From JACJWR01 sp964556255 (GTDB lineage Bacteria > Actinomycetota > Actinomycetes > S36-B12 > UBA10799), in the NCBI GenBank assembly GCA_964556255.1, contig CAZKVQ010000006.1:17004-81003 (forward strand): 64,000 bases of DNA, in the 5' to 3' direction. Shown piece by piece: positions 38,818 to 47,507 of the stretch; position 1 is the stretch's first letter, and each line of letters opens with the position of its first letter. The notes under the pieces are model-generated. The model was not told the DNA's origin and did no database searches. It worked only from the letters and a program-made list of their open reading frames with translations. A program made the translations under genes and the position numbers.

Positions 38818-39987
38818 GTGGATCAAGACTCGTGGCGCGCATCACCGGCCGAGCCGGCGGGCGACACCGATGTTCCCGCGGCCTCGTCGCACCAGCCGAC
38901 CCTCCTGGAATGGGCGCCGGACGGTGCCGCGGTCTGCCAGGGGTCCTTCCCCGGGGTGGATGCCAGGGAGGCGGCCCGACTCATGTCCGGGGAGACCCCC
39001 GACCTTCCCTGCGTGCCGGAACTTCCCGCCCGCGGACCCGGCGCGGATCTGGTCGGCCGCGCGCTCGCTCTGCTGTCCGAGGTGGCCCCGGAGTTCGCCG
39101 GCGAAACGACCCCGAGCGGCTGGCGGCTCGCCGGGCGGACCTCAGGCGCGGGCAGTCGCGATATGCGCCGGGCGCAGGCTTGGCTGGCGGAAGACCTCGA
39201 CGTCGCCGAGGAGGAGTACTCGGGAGCTTCCATGGTCAAGTGGGCGCAGGCCGGTCCATGGACGCTGGCCGCAAACGTGGAGTTGGCCAACGGCCGCCGC
39301 CTGCTCAGCGACCCGGGGGCGCTGCGGGATCTCGCTTCGGCCTACGAGACGGCCGTGGACTCGCAGATGGTTCGCCTGACACGCCGCTTCGCCGGTGCAG
39401 GCCTCGTGCTGCAGATAGATGAACCCTCGTTGCCGGGGGTGGTTGCCGGTCGGATCCCGACCATCAGCGGGCTGGACTACTACCGCGCCGTTTCTCCGGA
39501 CGTCGCACGCCACACCCTGGCCAGGGTTGTGTCGGCTGCGCAAGCGCGGTCGGCGTTGGTCGTGTTGCACTGCTGCGCGATTCCTGCGCCGATCGGGATG
39601 CTGCGTCAGACCGGCGCGGACGCGGTCGACGTCGACCTCACCGCCCAATCTGCAGCTGGCAATGCAGGTCAGGATGAACACGAGGTGGGCGAGCTGTTCG
39701 AGTCCGACACTGGGGTGGTTGCCGGAGTGCTCGATGGGCGCCATCCTGCCGGGTCCGTGGCGACCGGGGGAGTTGGGCACGGGACCGTGCAGGAGTCTGG
39801 CGCCGCGGGTAGCGTCCACACCGTGATGGCCCTCACCGAACGTCTCGGTATTCCGCTGGATGCGGCGCTGCCCCGGATGGCGGTCAGCACGCCGTGTGGT
39901 CTCGCCGGTATCTCGCCGGCGGGGGCCCGGTCCACGGTGCGCGGGCTCGCGCAGGTATCCGCGATCCTTCGGAAGGAGGTCGCATGA
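38818..39987 (+). CDS. MetE C-terminal-domain-like protein (Rv3015c-like)
   Basis: A 389-residue TIM-barrel protein of the cobalamin-independent methionine synthase/UROD-like superfamily, but only half the length of MetE, lacking the N-terminal barrel. LQIDEPSLP and the HxC-like zinc-ligand stretch VLHCCAIPAP, plus a C-terminal Cys in STPCGLAGISP, match MetE metal ligand positions. So it may be a short methyltransferase using a methylated substrate other than methyltetrahydrofolate triglutamate. It lies directly before ligA (ATGA overlap), as its counterpart does in M. tuberculosis. Function unproven. Confidence 0.78.
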   Translation: MDQDSWRASPAEPAGDTDVPAASSHQPTLLEWAPDGAAVCQGSFPGVDAREAARLMSGETPDLPCVPELPARGPGADLVGRALALLSEVAPEFAGETTPSGWRLAGRTSGAGSRDMRRAQAWLAEDLDVAEEEYSGASMVKWAQAGPWTLAANVELANGRRLLSDPGALRDLASAYETAVDSQMVRLTRRFAGAGLVLQIDEPSLPGVVAGRIPTISGLDYYRAVSPDVARHTLARVVSAAQARSALVVLHCCAIPAPIGMLRQTGADAVDVDLTAQSAAGNAGQDEHEVGELFESDTGVVAGVLDGRHPAGSVATGGVGHGTVQESGAAGSVHTVMALTERLGIPLDAALPRMAVSTPCGLAGISPAGARSTVRGLAQVSAILRKEVA

Positions 39988-42143
39988 CCGACCCACGCGA
40001 CGACTGGCAGAGACTCGTCGACCAGATCAACGACGCCCGACGCAACTACTACCTCAAAGACTCCCCGACGATCTCCGACGAGGAGTACGACGCGCTCTTC
40101 CGTGCCCTGCTCGATCTGGAAGCCGAGCATCCCGAGTTGGCGACTGGCGATTCACCGACCCAATCCGTCGGCGGGGACCGCTCCGACATGTTCGACCCGG
40201 TCACGCACCTGCAGCGGATGTTGAGCCTCGACAACGCCTTCAGCGACGACGAGATGAGGGCCTGGCTCGAGCGGGTCACCCGCGACCTCGGTACTCAACC
40301 CGCCATGGTGTGTGAACTCAAGGTTGATGGGCTCGCGGTAGACATCGTCTACAGACGAGGTCGGCTGGTGTCGCTCGCGACGCGCGGTGATGGTCGTGTC
40401 GGCGAGGATGTCACGGCGAACGTCCGCTGGCTACCCAACGTTCCGGTGCGGCTGTCGGCGTCGGCGTCGGGTCCTGCTGTGCCAGAGGTGCTGGAGGTGC
40501 GGGGCGAGGTCTATTTCTCGCTGGCCGACTTCGCCGAGCTCAATGACGAGATGCTCGACCTGGGGCGCAGCCCCTACGCCAACCCCCGCAACGCCGGGGC
40601 GGGCACCCTGCGCCAGCGCATCGACCGGAGGGAGGAGGAACTCGCCTCCGCTGAAGCGGCGCTGACCGCCCTTCCGGGGGATGGACCCAGGGTGGTCAGG
40701 GCGCGGGAGCGGGTGTCGCGGTTGCAGGCCGAACTCGGCCGCGCCACCAGCATGCTGGGCCGCTTGCGACTGGTCGTTCACGGCCTCGGGCTGGCCGAAG
40801 GGTTCTCGGCGGATTCGCTGAGTGAGGCCTATGTCGCCCTGGCGAGTTGGGGCCTTCCCGTGGCAGACACCACGGAGGTGGTCGACGGGGACGACGAGGT
40901 CTTGGCCTACATACGTCGGTACGGTGCAGCCCGTCACGACCTGGCGCACGATATCGACGGCGTGGTCGTGAAGATCGACGATCTGGCGACCCAGGGTCGA
41001 CTCGGCGCCACTTCTCGCGCTCCCCGCTGGGCCATCGCCTACAAGTACCCACCGGAAGTGGTCCGCACGCGTCTGCTGGATATCCGGGTGAACGTCGGCA
41101 GGACGGGACGGGTGACGCCCTACGGCGTGATGGCACCGGTGAAGGTCTCCGGCACAACCGTCGAGATGGCCACCCTGCACAACGCGGCCGAGGTCAAGCG
41201 CAAGGGTGTTCTCATCGGCGACATGGTCTTCCTGCGTAAGGCCGGGGAGATCATCCCCGAGATCCTGGGCCCGGTGGTGGAGGATCGCGACGGCACCGAG
41301 CGGGCTTTCGTGATGCCCACCCACTGCCCTGCCTGCGGCACCGAACTGCGCCCGGAGAAGGAGGGTGACGCCGACATTCGTTGTCCGAATGCGCGATCCT
41401 GTCCTGCCCAGTTGCGGGAACGCCTCTTCCACTTGGGATCCCGCAGTGCGCTGGACATCGAGGGTCTCGGGTGGAAAGCCGCCTCTGCCCTCCTCGTCGA
41501 CGAGCACGACCTGGCTCGGTCCCCGTTCTTCCGCACGATCGCAGCCGGCGCCAAGGAATCCGTCCTTACAGCAGACGCCCGCAAGTTGCTGGAGTCCCTT
41601 GCGCAGGCCAAGCAGCGTCCGCTCTGGCGAGTCCTGGTCGCGCTCAGCATCCGCCATGTGGGTCCGACGGCCGCGAGGGAACTCGCGCGCGAGTTCGGCT
41701 CCCTGGCGGCCATCCAGCAGGCGGGCGTGCAACGGCTCGCCGGGACCGCTGGCATCGGCACGGTGATCGCCGAGGCGGTCGTGGAGTGGTTCGAGGTCGA
41801 CTGGCACCGCGTCATCGTCGACTCCTGGGCGGCGGCGGGAGTCAGCCTCGCCGATACGGTCGACGAGGGTCCACGGCCGCTCACCGGCCTCACCGTCGTG
41901 GTCACCGGCACGTTGGCGGGGTTCACCCGGGACGAGGCCACCGAGGCTCTGCAGGCACGCGGCGCCAAAGTCAGCGGCTCGGTGTCGAAGAAGACCGACT
42001 TCGTGGTTGTCGGCGACAATCCGGGTAGCAAGCACGACAAGGCCGTCGCTCTCGGTGTCGCAATCATCGACGTCGACGGCCTGCGGGTGCTACTGGAGCA
42101 GGGGCCAGAGGCGGCTGCCGGCCTGGCGCAGCCCGCTCCGTAG
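39984..42143 (+). CDS. ligA: NAD-dependent DNA ligase LigA with an inserted helical hairpin
   Basis: Seals nicks in DNA replication and repair using NAD+. The product is 719 residues: Ia domain, adenylation domain with Lys113 in CELKVDGLAVD, OB fold, Cys4 zinc finger (CPACG and CPNARSCPAQ), HhH domain and BRCT domain (LTGLTVVVTGTL). Compared with M. tuberculosis LigA from memory, there is an extra charged segment of about 45 residues (about 212-258, Glu/Arg/Ala-rich, helical hairpin-like) after PRNAGAGTLRQ, and a deletion of about 13 residues between the zinc finger and HhH (ALLVDEHDLARS). Both keep the frame. The start is set by ATGA overlap with the preceding gene and an AGGAGG site. Confidence 0.95.
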   Translation: MTDPRDDWQRLVDQINDARRNYYLKDSPTISDEEYDALFRALLDLEAEHPELATGDSPTQSVGGDRSDMFDPVTHLQRMLSLDNAFSDDEMRAWLERVTRDLGTQPAMVCELKVDGLAVDIVYRRGRLVSLATRGDGRVGEDVTANVRWLPNVPVRLSASASGPAVPEVLEVRGEVYFSLADFAELNDEMLDLGRSPYANPRNAGAGTLRQRIDRREEELASAEAALTALPGDGPRVVRARERVSRLQAELGRATSMLGRLRLVVHGLGLAEGFSADSLSEAYVALASWGLPVADTTEVVDGDDEVLAYIRRYGAARHDLAHDIDGVVVKIDDLATQGRLGATSRAPRWAIAYKYPPEVVRTRLLDIRVNVGRTGRVTPYGVMAPVKVSGTTVEMATLHNAAEVKRKGVLIGDMVFLRKAGEIIPEILGPVVEDRDGTERAFVMPTHCPACGTELRPEKEGDADIRCPNARSCPAQLRERLFHLGSRSALDIEGLGWKAASALLVDEHDLARSPFFRTIAAGAKESVLTADARKLLESLAQAKQRPLWRVLVALSIRHVGPTAARELAREFGSLAAIQQAGVQRLAGTAGIGTVIAEAVVEWFEVDWHRVIVDSWAAAGVSLADTVDEGPRPLTGLTVVVTGTLAGFTRDEATEALQARGAKVSGSVSKKTDFVVVGDNPGSKHDKAVALGVAIIDVDGLRVLLEQGPEAAAGLAQPAP

Positions 42144-42146
42144 ACT
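42141..42146 (+). promoter_or_regulatory. Leaderless-type -10 element of gatCAB
   Basis: TAGACT overlaps the ligA stop codon and lies 7 nt before the gatC ATG; no ribosome-binding site. Confidence 0.55.
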
Positions 42147-42153
42147 CGAGCCC

Positions 42154-42471
42154 ATGCCCGATACGGACGCCCCAGCGGGGCTCACACCTGAGGATGTCGC
42201 CCATTTGGCGCACCTGGCGCGGATGGACCTTCCCGAGGAAAGCCTTCGCCACTATGCGGAGCAACTCGGCGCCATCCTGGACGCAGTCAGCCGGGTGGGA
42301 GAAGTCGCGGCCGCAGACGTGCCGGCCATGTCCCATCCGCAGGACTTGACCAACGTGATGCGTCCCGACGTGGTCACGCCGAGCCTCACCCTCGAGGAAG
42401 TCCTCTCGGCCGCTCCGGCGGTCGAGGATGACCGATTCCGGGTGCCGAGGATCCTGGACGCAGAGGCATGA
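42154..42471 (+). CDS. gatC: Asp/Glu-tRNA amidotransferase subunit C
   Basis: Small scaffold subunit of GatCAB, 105 residues, the usual length. It wraps between GatA and GatB. Recognised by VAHLAHLARMDLPEE near the N-terminus and the C-terminal DRFRVPRIL motif. Longer in-frame starts lie within ligA and are rejected. It overlaps gatA by ATGA, so the three subunits are coupled. The Rv3013-type gene found between ligA and gatC in mycobacteria is missing here. Confidence 0.94.
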   Translation: MPDTDAPAGLTPEDVAHLAHLARMDLPEESLRHYAEQLGAILDAVSRVGEVAAADVPAMSHPQDLTNVMRPDVVTPSLTLEEVLSAAPAVEDDRFRVPRILDAEA

Positions 42472-43964
42472 GCGACGACATCACGAAGCTGAGCGCCGTC
42501 GAGATGGCCGCGGCTATGTCCGCCGGCGACGTGAGTTCCAGGGAACTCACCGAGGCGCACCTGGCCCGGATCTCGCAGGTCGATGACGAGGTCCACGCCT
42601 TCCTGCACGTAGATCGCGAAGCGGCACTGGCCGCGGCCGAGGGGGTGGATCGACTGCGGGCTGCCGGCGAGTCGCTCGGTCCGCTGGCGGGGGTGCCGAT
42701 CGCTGTCAAGGACGTAGTGGCAACCAAGGGAGTCCCCACCACGTGCGGTTCTCGGATTCTGGCCGGTTGGGTGCCCGTCTACGACGCGACGGTGGCTGCC
42801 AGGCTGAAGGACGCTGGCACGGTGATGCTCGGCAAGACCAACATGGACGAATTCGCGATGGGCTCCTCGACCGAGCACTCGGCCTTCGGTCCTACCCGAA
42901 ATCCGTGGCGGCTCGACCGCGCCCCGGGTGGATCCGGCGGTGGTTCCGCGGCCGCTGTTGCCGCCTTCGAAGCGCCCATCGCCATCGGGACCGACACCGG
43001 GGGGTCGATCCGGCAGCCTGCTGCCCTGACGGGGACTGTCGGCGTCAAACCGACCTACGGTGGCGTTTCCCGCTATGGCCTGGTGGCGCTAGCGTCGTCG
43101 CTGGACCAGGCGGGTCCATGCGCGCGCACGGTGCTCGACGCCGCCCTGTTGCACGCGGCCATCGGTGGCCACGACCCGAAGGATTCCACCAGTATCGACG
43201 CACCCGTCCCAGGGGTCGTCGAGGCAGCCAGATCCGGTGACGTCACCGGCCTCCGGGTCGGCTTGGTCAGACAGCTCTCAGGCGACGGGTTCCAGGCTGG
43301 GGTACGCAGCCGGTTCGACGAGGCGGTCGCGGTGTTGTCCGGGCTGGGCGCCGAGGTGGTCGAGATCGACCTGCCGCACGCCGACTACGCGCTGGCGGCC
43401 TACTACCTGATCCTGCCCAGCGAGTGCTCGTCCAACCTCGCCAAGTTCGACGGAATGCGCTACGGCCTGCGTGCCGGCGACGACGGCCAACGTTCGGTCG
43501 CCGAGGTGATGTCGCTGACCCGCGGAGAGGGTTTCGGCGACGAGGCCAAGCGCCGCATCATGATCGGCACCTACGCACTGTCGAGCGGGTACTACGACGC
43601 CTACTACGGCCAGGCCCAGAAGGTGCGCACCCTGATCGCGCAGGATTTCACCCGGGCCTTCGCCGAAGTGGACGTGCTGATCTCGCCGACATCTCCCACC
43701 ACGGCCTTCGCGCTCGGCGAGAAACTCGACGATCCCGTTGCGATGTACCTCAATGACATCGCGACCATCCCGGTCAACCTCGCGGGCATCTGCGGAATGT
43801 CGTTGCCGATTGGATTGGCACCCGAGGACGGTCTCCCGGTCGGTCTGCAGATCATGGCGCCGGCCATGGCCGATGACCGGCTGTACAACGTCGGGGCCGC
43901 CCTGGAGGCCGCGCTGGATGCGTCCCGCGGCCACACTCTGCTCGAGGAGGCGCCCGCTCTATGA
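42468..43964 (+). CDS. gatA: Asp/Glu-tRNA amidotransferase subunit A
   Basis: Amidase-signature subunit that releases ammonia from glutamine for conversion of Glu-tRNA(Gln) and Asp-tRNA(Asn). The product is 498 residues with the complete Ser-cisSer-Lys triad: Lys81 (IAVKDV), Ser156 in APGGSGGGS and Ser180 in TDTGGSIRQP, each offset by 2 from the S. aureus enzyme (79/154/178). It is joined by ATGA overlaps to gatC and gatB. Confidence 0.97.
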   Translation: MSDDITKLSAVEMAAAMSAGDVSSRELTEAHLARISQVDDEVHAFLHVDREAALAAAEGVDRLRAAGESLGPLAGVPIAVKDVVATKGVPTTCGSRILAGWVPVYDATVAARLKDAGTVMLGKTNMDEFAMGSSTEHSAFGPTRNPWRLDRAPGGSGGGSAAAVAAFEAPIAIGTDTGGSIRQPAALTGTVGVKPTYGGVSRYGLVALASSLDQAGPCARTVLDAALLHAAIGGHDPKDSTSIDAPVPGVVEAARSGDVTGLRVGLVRQLSGDGFQAGVRSRFDEAVAVLSGLGAEVVEIDLPHADYALAAYYLILPSECSSNLAKFDGMRYGLRAGDDGQRSVAEVMSLTRGEGFGDEAKRRIMIGTYALSSGYYDAYYGQAQKVRTLIAQDFTRAFAEVDVLISPTSPTTAFALGEKLDDPVAMYLNDIATIPVNLAGICGMSLPIGLAPEDGLPVGLQIMAPAMADDRLYNVGAALEAALDASRGHTLLEEAPAL

Positions 43965-45469
43965 ATCCCGATCCCACAATCGCCTTCGATACCGTCCTCC
44001 AGACCTACGAGCCGGTGATAGGTCTCGAGGTCCACGTCGAACTGTCGACCAACTCGAAGATGTTCTGCGGCTGCGCCGTCGACTTCAAAGCGGAACCCAA
44101 CACCCGGGTCTGCCCGACCTGCCTGGGACTTCCCGGGTCGATGCCGGTCGTGAATGCGTCCGCCGTCGAAGCCGCCGTGCGCATCGGCCTGGCACTGAAT
44201 TGTCGGATTGCGGAATGGGGCAGGTTCGCGCGGAAGAACTACTTCTACCCGGACATGCCCAAGGACTACCAGATCAGTCAGTACGACGAGCCGCTGTGCG
44301 TCGACGGGTACCTGGATGTGTCCGTGCCGACCGACGAGGGGACCGAGACCGTGCGCGTGGGCATCGAACGCGTTCATATGGAGGAGGACACCGGCAAACT
44401 GACGCACGCCGGCGGCGCAACCGGGCGCATCCACGGCGCGGACTACTCGCTGGTCGACTACAACCGGGCAGGGGTTCCGCTGGTCGAGATCGTGACCCGG
44501 CCGGTGACGGGAACCGGCCCGTTGGCACCCGCCGTTGCCAAGGCGTACGTCTCCGAACTCCGAGAGTTGGTTCGATCGCTGGGTGTTTCCGACGTCCGGA
44601 TGGAAGAGGGATCGCTGCGTTGCGACGCGAACCTGTCCATCGCACCCATCGGTGCTGAGTGGGGTACCAGAACGGAGACCAAGAACGTCAACTCGCTGCG
44701 GTCCGTCGAGCGCGCGGTGCGCTATGAGATCACCCGTCAGGCGGCGGTGCTCGAGTCAGGCGGCCGAGTCGTGCAGGAGACCCGGCACTTCCACGAGGAT
44801 GATGGAACGACTACCCCTGGCCGTTCCAAGGAGCAGGCCGAGGACTACCGCTACTTCCCCGAACCAGACCTGGTTCCGGTCGCACCCGATGCCGAATGGA
44901 TCGAGCAGTTGCGCGCCACGTTGCCCGAGCCCCCCGCGGTTCGACGGGAACGGTTGCGGGCCGACTGGGGCATCTCCGAGTTCGACATGGCCTCGGTGAT
45001 CAACGCCGGGGCGCTGGACCTGGTGGTCGCGACCATCGAGGCGGGGGCGGATCACGCCGGGGCCAGGAAGTGGTGGCTCGGTGAACTGGCTCGGGAGGCG
45101 AACGAACGCTCGCAGTCGCTCACCGACCTCCCGGTGACCCCCGAAGATGTTGCCCGGGTCGAGGAACTGATCAATTCCGGAGCCTTGAACGACAAACTGG
45201 CGCGTCAAGTGTTTGCCGGCCTGCTGGCCGGGGAGGGGACCCCGGACGAGGTCGTGGCGGCGCGGGGCCTGGTGCTCATGCAGGACGATTCCGAACTGCT
45301 GGCGGCGATCGATAACGCCATCGCCGCCCAACCCGATGTCGTTGCGAAGGTGCAAGGGGGCAAGCCTGCAGCTGCCGGCGCCCTCATCGGGTCCGTGATG
45401 AAGGCGACCAAGGGCAAAGCCGACGCGGCTCGGGTGCGCGAACTACTTCTGGAGCGCATCGGCGTCTGA
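43961..45469 (+). CDS. gatB: Asp/Glu-tRNA amidotransferase subunit B
   Basis: tRNA-binding kinase/transamidase subunit, 502 residues. It has the N-terminal signature VIGLEVHVELST, the Cys4 zinc site (FCGCAVDF and RVCPTC), RKNYFYPDMPKDYQISQYD, and the C-terminal YqeY-like tail (ALIGSVMKATKGKAD) that contacts the tRNA elbow. Presence of GatCAB indicates an indirect route to Gln-tRNA and/or Asn-tRNA, as is normal for actinobacteria. The last 27 bp are overlapped by the convergent membrane-protein gene. Confidence 0.97.
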   Translation: MNPDPTIAFDTVLQTYEPVIGLEVHVELSTNSKMFCGCAVDFKAEPNTRVCPTCLGLPGSMPVVNASAVEAAVRIGLALNCRIAEWGRFARKNYFYPDMPKDYQISQYDEPLCVDGYLDVSVPTDEGTETVRVGIERVHMEEDTGKLTHAGGATGRIHGADYSLVDYNRAGVPLVEIVTRPVTGTGPLAPAVAKAYVSELRELVRSLGVSDVRMEEGSLRCDANLSIAPIGAEWGTRTETKNVNSLRSVERAVRYEITRQAAVLESGGRVVQETRHFHEDDGTTTPGRSKEQAEDYRYFPEPDLVPVAPDAEWIEQLRATLPEPPAVRRERLRADWGISEFDMASVINAGALDLVVATIEAGADHAGARKWWLGELAREANERSQSLTDLPVTPEDVARVEELINSGALNDKLARQVFAGLLAGEGTPDEVVAARGLVLMQDDSELLAAIDNAIAAQPDVVAKVQGGKPAAAGALIGSVMKATKGKADAARVRELLLERIGV

Positions 45470-46312
45470 GCGCCGATCGGGGGGTTGGGCGTTCCCGGCC
45501 ACCTCCGCCGATGATGGCGAAGCACCGTCGACCGGCGCAGGTGGCGCGATCTCATCGGGGGACGGGTTGAAGAGGTCCGCCGAGAACCCGAAGACATGCT
45601 CATTCCACCAGTTGCGGATCGGAGCCGTCCTCGCGTCGTAGGCGTCGAAGCGTTGCTTGGCCCGGGCAGCCTTGGCCGGGTTGCGGGTGTAGCGCAGCCG
45701 GGCCCACGGCGACCCCGGGCGGGCGAGCCGGATGGCGGCCACCCACGAGAACGGCGGGAAGAGTAGCGACACTGCCGCCGTGAACAGCTTGCCTTTGAAC
45801 ACCGTGGTGGCCACGGGTATCCACCAGATGAACGCCACCAGTAGGGGTCCGAGAATCCGAACGTAGGGATCGGTCTCGGGGGGACCCGGCGGATTGTCGG
45901 GCGAGACCATCCAAATGGCGGTGGCCAGGACCGCGAGCATGATCGCGACGGCGTCAGCGGATGCCTTGCCCTCCTTCTCCCAGTACACATCCTCCAGGTG
46001 CAAGATCAACGCGAACTCGTCGAGGACCAGGGCCGCACCCATGCCGAACAGAATCCCCGCGAGATGGATCATCACCCCGTGGCGCGGCGCGGCCAGGGCG
46101 AGGAAGCCGCCGAACAGCAGCAGGATCATCCCTGGGACCATGTGGTGCACATGGACGCTGCCAGTCGAGATGTTGTTGAAAGGCCCGCGCCCTGAGCGAA
46201 TCAGTCGGGTGATCATCCTGGTGGTGATGATCGTCAGGACGAAAGCCACCAGGGCGAAGAACAGAGGTTGCCGCCCCGTGCGCACGATCGCCTCAAGGTA
46301 CCAGTTGATCAC
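45443..46312 (-). CDS. Multi-spanning membrane protein of unknown function
   Basis: A 289-residue protein with about five or six hydrophobic segments in the first 190 residues, followed by a soluble basic/Pro-rich tail of about 90. Conserved-looking polar residues cluster in or near membrane: VHVHHMVPG (about 52-60) and LDEFALILHLEDVYWEKEG (about 95-113), a His/Asp/Glu set that could bind a metal. I do not recognise an enzyme family. The GTG start has a good GGAGGT site 7 nt upstream. Convergent with gatB, 27-bp overlap. Confidence 0.75.
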   Translation of the reverse strand: MINWYLEAIVRTGRQPLFFALVAFVLTIITTRMITRLIRSGRGPFNNISTGSVHVHHMVPGMILLLFGGFLALAAPRHGVMIHLAGILFGMGAALVLDEFALILHLEDVYWEKEGKASADAVAIMLAVLATAIWMVSPDNPPGPPETDPYVRILGPLLVAFIWWIPVATTVFKGKLFTAAVSLLFPPFSWVAAIRLARPGSPWARLRYTRNPAKAARAKQRFDAYDARTAPIRNWWNEHVFGFSADLFNPSPDEIAPPAPVDGASPSSAEVAGNAQPPDRRSDADALQK

Positions 46313-46402
46313 CGCTTCACCTCCGCAGCGAAGAGTCGTACCCCCAATGTAACCGGCAAGTGGGTAGCTCGGGTCAGTCGTGGGGTGAACCCGGGGCAGC
46401 CC

Positions 46403-47368
46403 TCAGGATGCAGCGCTGTGCGGGGAGGATCGCCGCTGCTCGTTGTCGATGCCTAGCGACGTCGGTGTCTGGTGCTCAAAGGTCACCTTGTCGAACATGT
46501 CATGGATCATGTCCATGATGCGGTCCGGGAACTCCAGCGGGAGCATGTGCGTGCCGTGCAACACGTGCACGACCGCATGCGGGATGGTCTCGGCGAACGC
46601 AACCACATCACGCATCGAGGTCATCACGTCGAAGCCGCCCGCGGCGATCGTCACTGGCACCTGAACCCCGGAGACGTCCACCGGCTGGTGCTTGGCTGCC
46701 GCGACCCCGAGTGTGAAGTACCACTGGAAATCGTGCTCAAGGAACGCCTGAATCCACGGCACGGCATCGTCGGGGTTCGAGTGCGGCATCATGAAACCGC
46801 TCCAGCGCAGCACCTCGGCGAAGTTCCGCCCCTTGGGCACCGCCTTCGCGAGGGCTGTCAAGGGACCGCCGAGCAACCGTCCGCCCTGGACCACCCCCAT
46901 GGCGACATGGCGACGGAGCGGCTTGGGCACCATCAACGATGCGAAACTCGCCTCGAAGGTTCCTCCTGGGACACCTGCCAACGCGACCACGCCGGCAATG
47001 CGGTCAGGATGCTGCGAGGCCATCTCGAAAGCCACGTTGACACCGATGGACCAGCCCACCACCACGGCTTGGTCCCAGCCCATGGCATCCATCAGGGCGA
47101 AAGCATCGTCAACGTGGTCCTCGACCGTGATCCGCTCGGGGTCCGCGGGCCGGTCGGATCCAAGTCCGCCACGGTGGTTCCAACCGGCGACGTGATAGTC
47201 GGGATGCTCGCTGAGGAGCCTCGGCCAGGCCTCTGGAGGCGTACCCAATCCATTGCACACCAGCAGGGGTGGACCGTCGGCGTCGTTCGTCCAACCGACG
47301 ATCTCGGTGCCGTCGACGCTGGTGAAACGAAAACGTCGATAGTTGAGCAGCGGATCCACGGTCACCAT
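46403..47368 (-). CDS. Alpha/beta hydrolase
   Basis: A 321-residue alpha/beta-hydrolase-fold protein. The nucleophile elbow is VVGWSIGVNVAF (GWSIG), the oxyanion strand LLVCNGLGTPPEAW, the acid probably in AGGFDVMT, and the His in LHGTHMLPLEFP. It is typical of actinobacterial esterases/lipases of unknown substrate. No signal peptide. ATG 47368 is chosen because a TACGGT element lies 7 nt upstream; the reading frame continues about 49 codons further without support. It is divergent from the hydroxyacid dehydrogenase gene. Confidence 0.82.
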   Translation of the reverse strand: MVTVDPLLNYRRFRFTSVDGTEIVGWTNDADGPPLLVCNGLGTPPEAWPRLLSEHPDYHVAGWNHRGGLGSDRPADPERITVEDHVDDAFALMDAMGWDQAVVVGWSIGVNVAFEMASQHPDRIAGVVALAGVPGGTFEASFASLMVPKPLRRHVAMGVVQGGRLLGGPLTALAKAVPKGRNFAEVLRWSGFMMPHSNPDDAVPWIQAFLEHDFQWYFTLGVAAAKHQPVDVSGVQVPVTIAAGGFDVMTSMRDVVAFAETIPHAVVHVLHGTHMLPLEFPDRIMDMIHDMFDKVTFEHQTPTSLGIDNEQRRSSPHSAAS

Positions 47369-47375
47369 TGTGCGG

Positions 47376-47381
47376 ACCGTA
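47376..47381 (-). promoter_or_regulatory. Leaderless-type -10 element of the hydrolase gene
   Basis: TACGGT on the minus strand, 7 nt before the ATG at 47368. Confidence 0.5.
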
Positions 47382-47494
47382 CCCACCCCGCCGAGCAGGG
47401 GGTCGCCCTCCTGGGGAGGCCGTGACCCTGCCGCCCGACTACCGCGGCCTGCCCCGAGGGGGACCGCGATTTGGCCGCGAGTCGCAGGCATCAC

Positions 47495-47500
47495 TACTGT
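47495..47500 (+). promoter_or_regulatory. Leaderless-type -10 element of the hydroxyacid dehydrogenase gene
   Basis: TACTGT, 7 nt before the GTG at 47508; identical in sequence and spacing to the one before the MGLP-type methyltransferase. Confidence 0.55.
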
Positions 47501-47507
47501 CGCCACC

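Noticed and set aside
40431..42035. 534-residue frame antisense to ligA
   Set aside because: No domains or ribosome site; ligA is fully supported by motifs.
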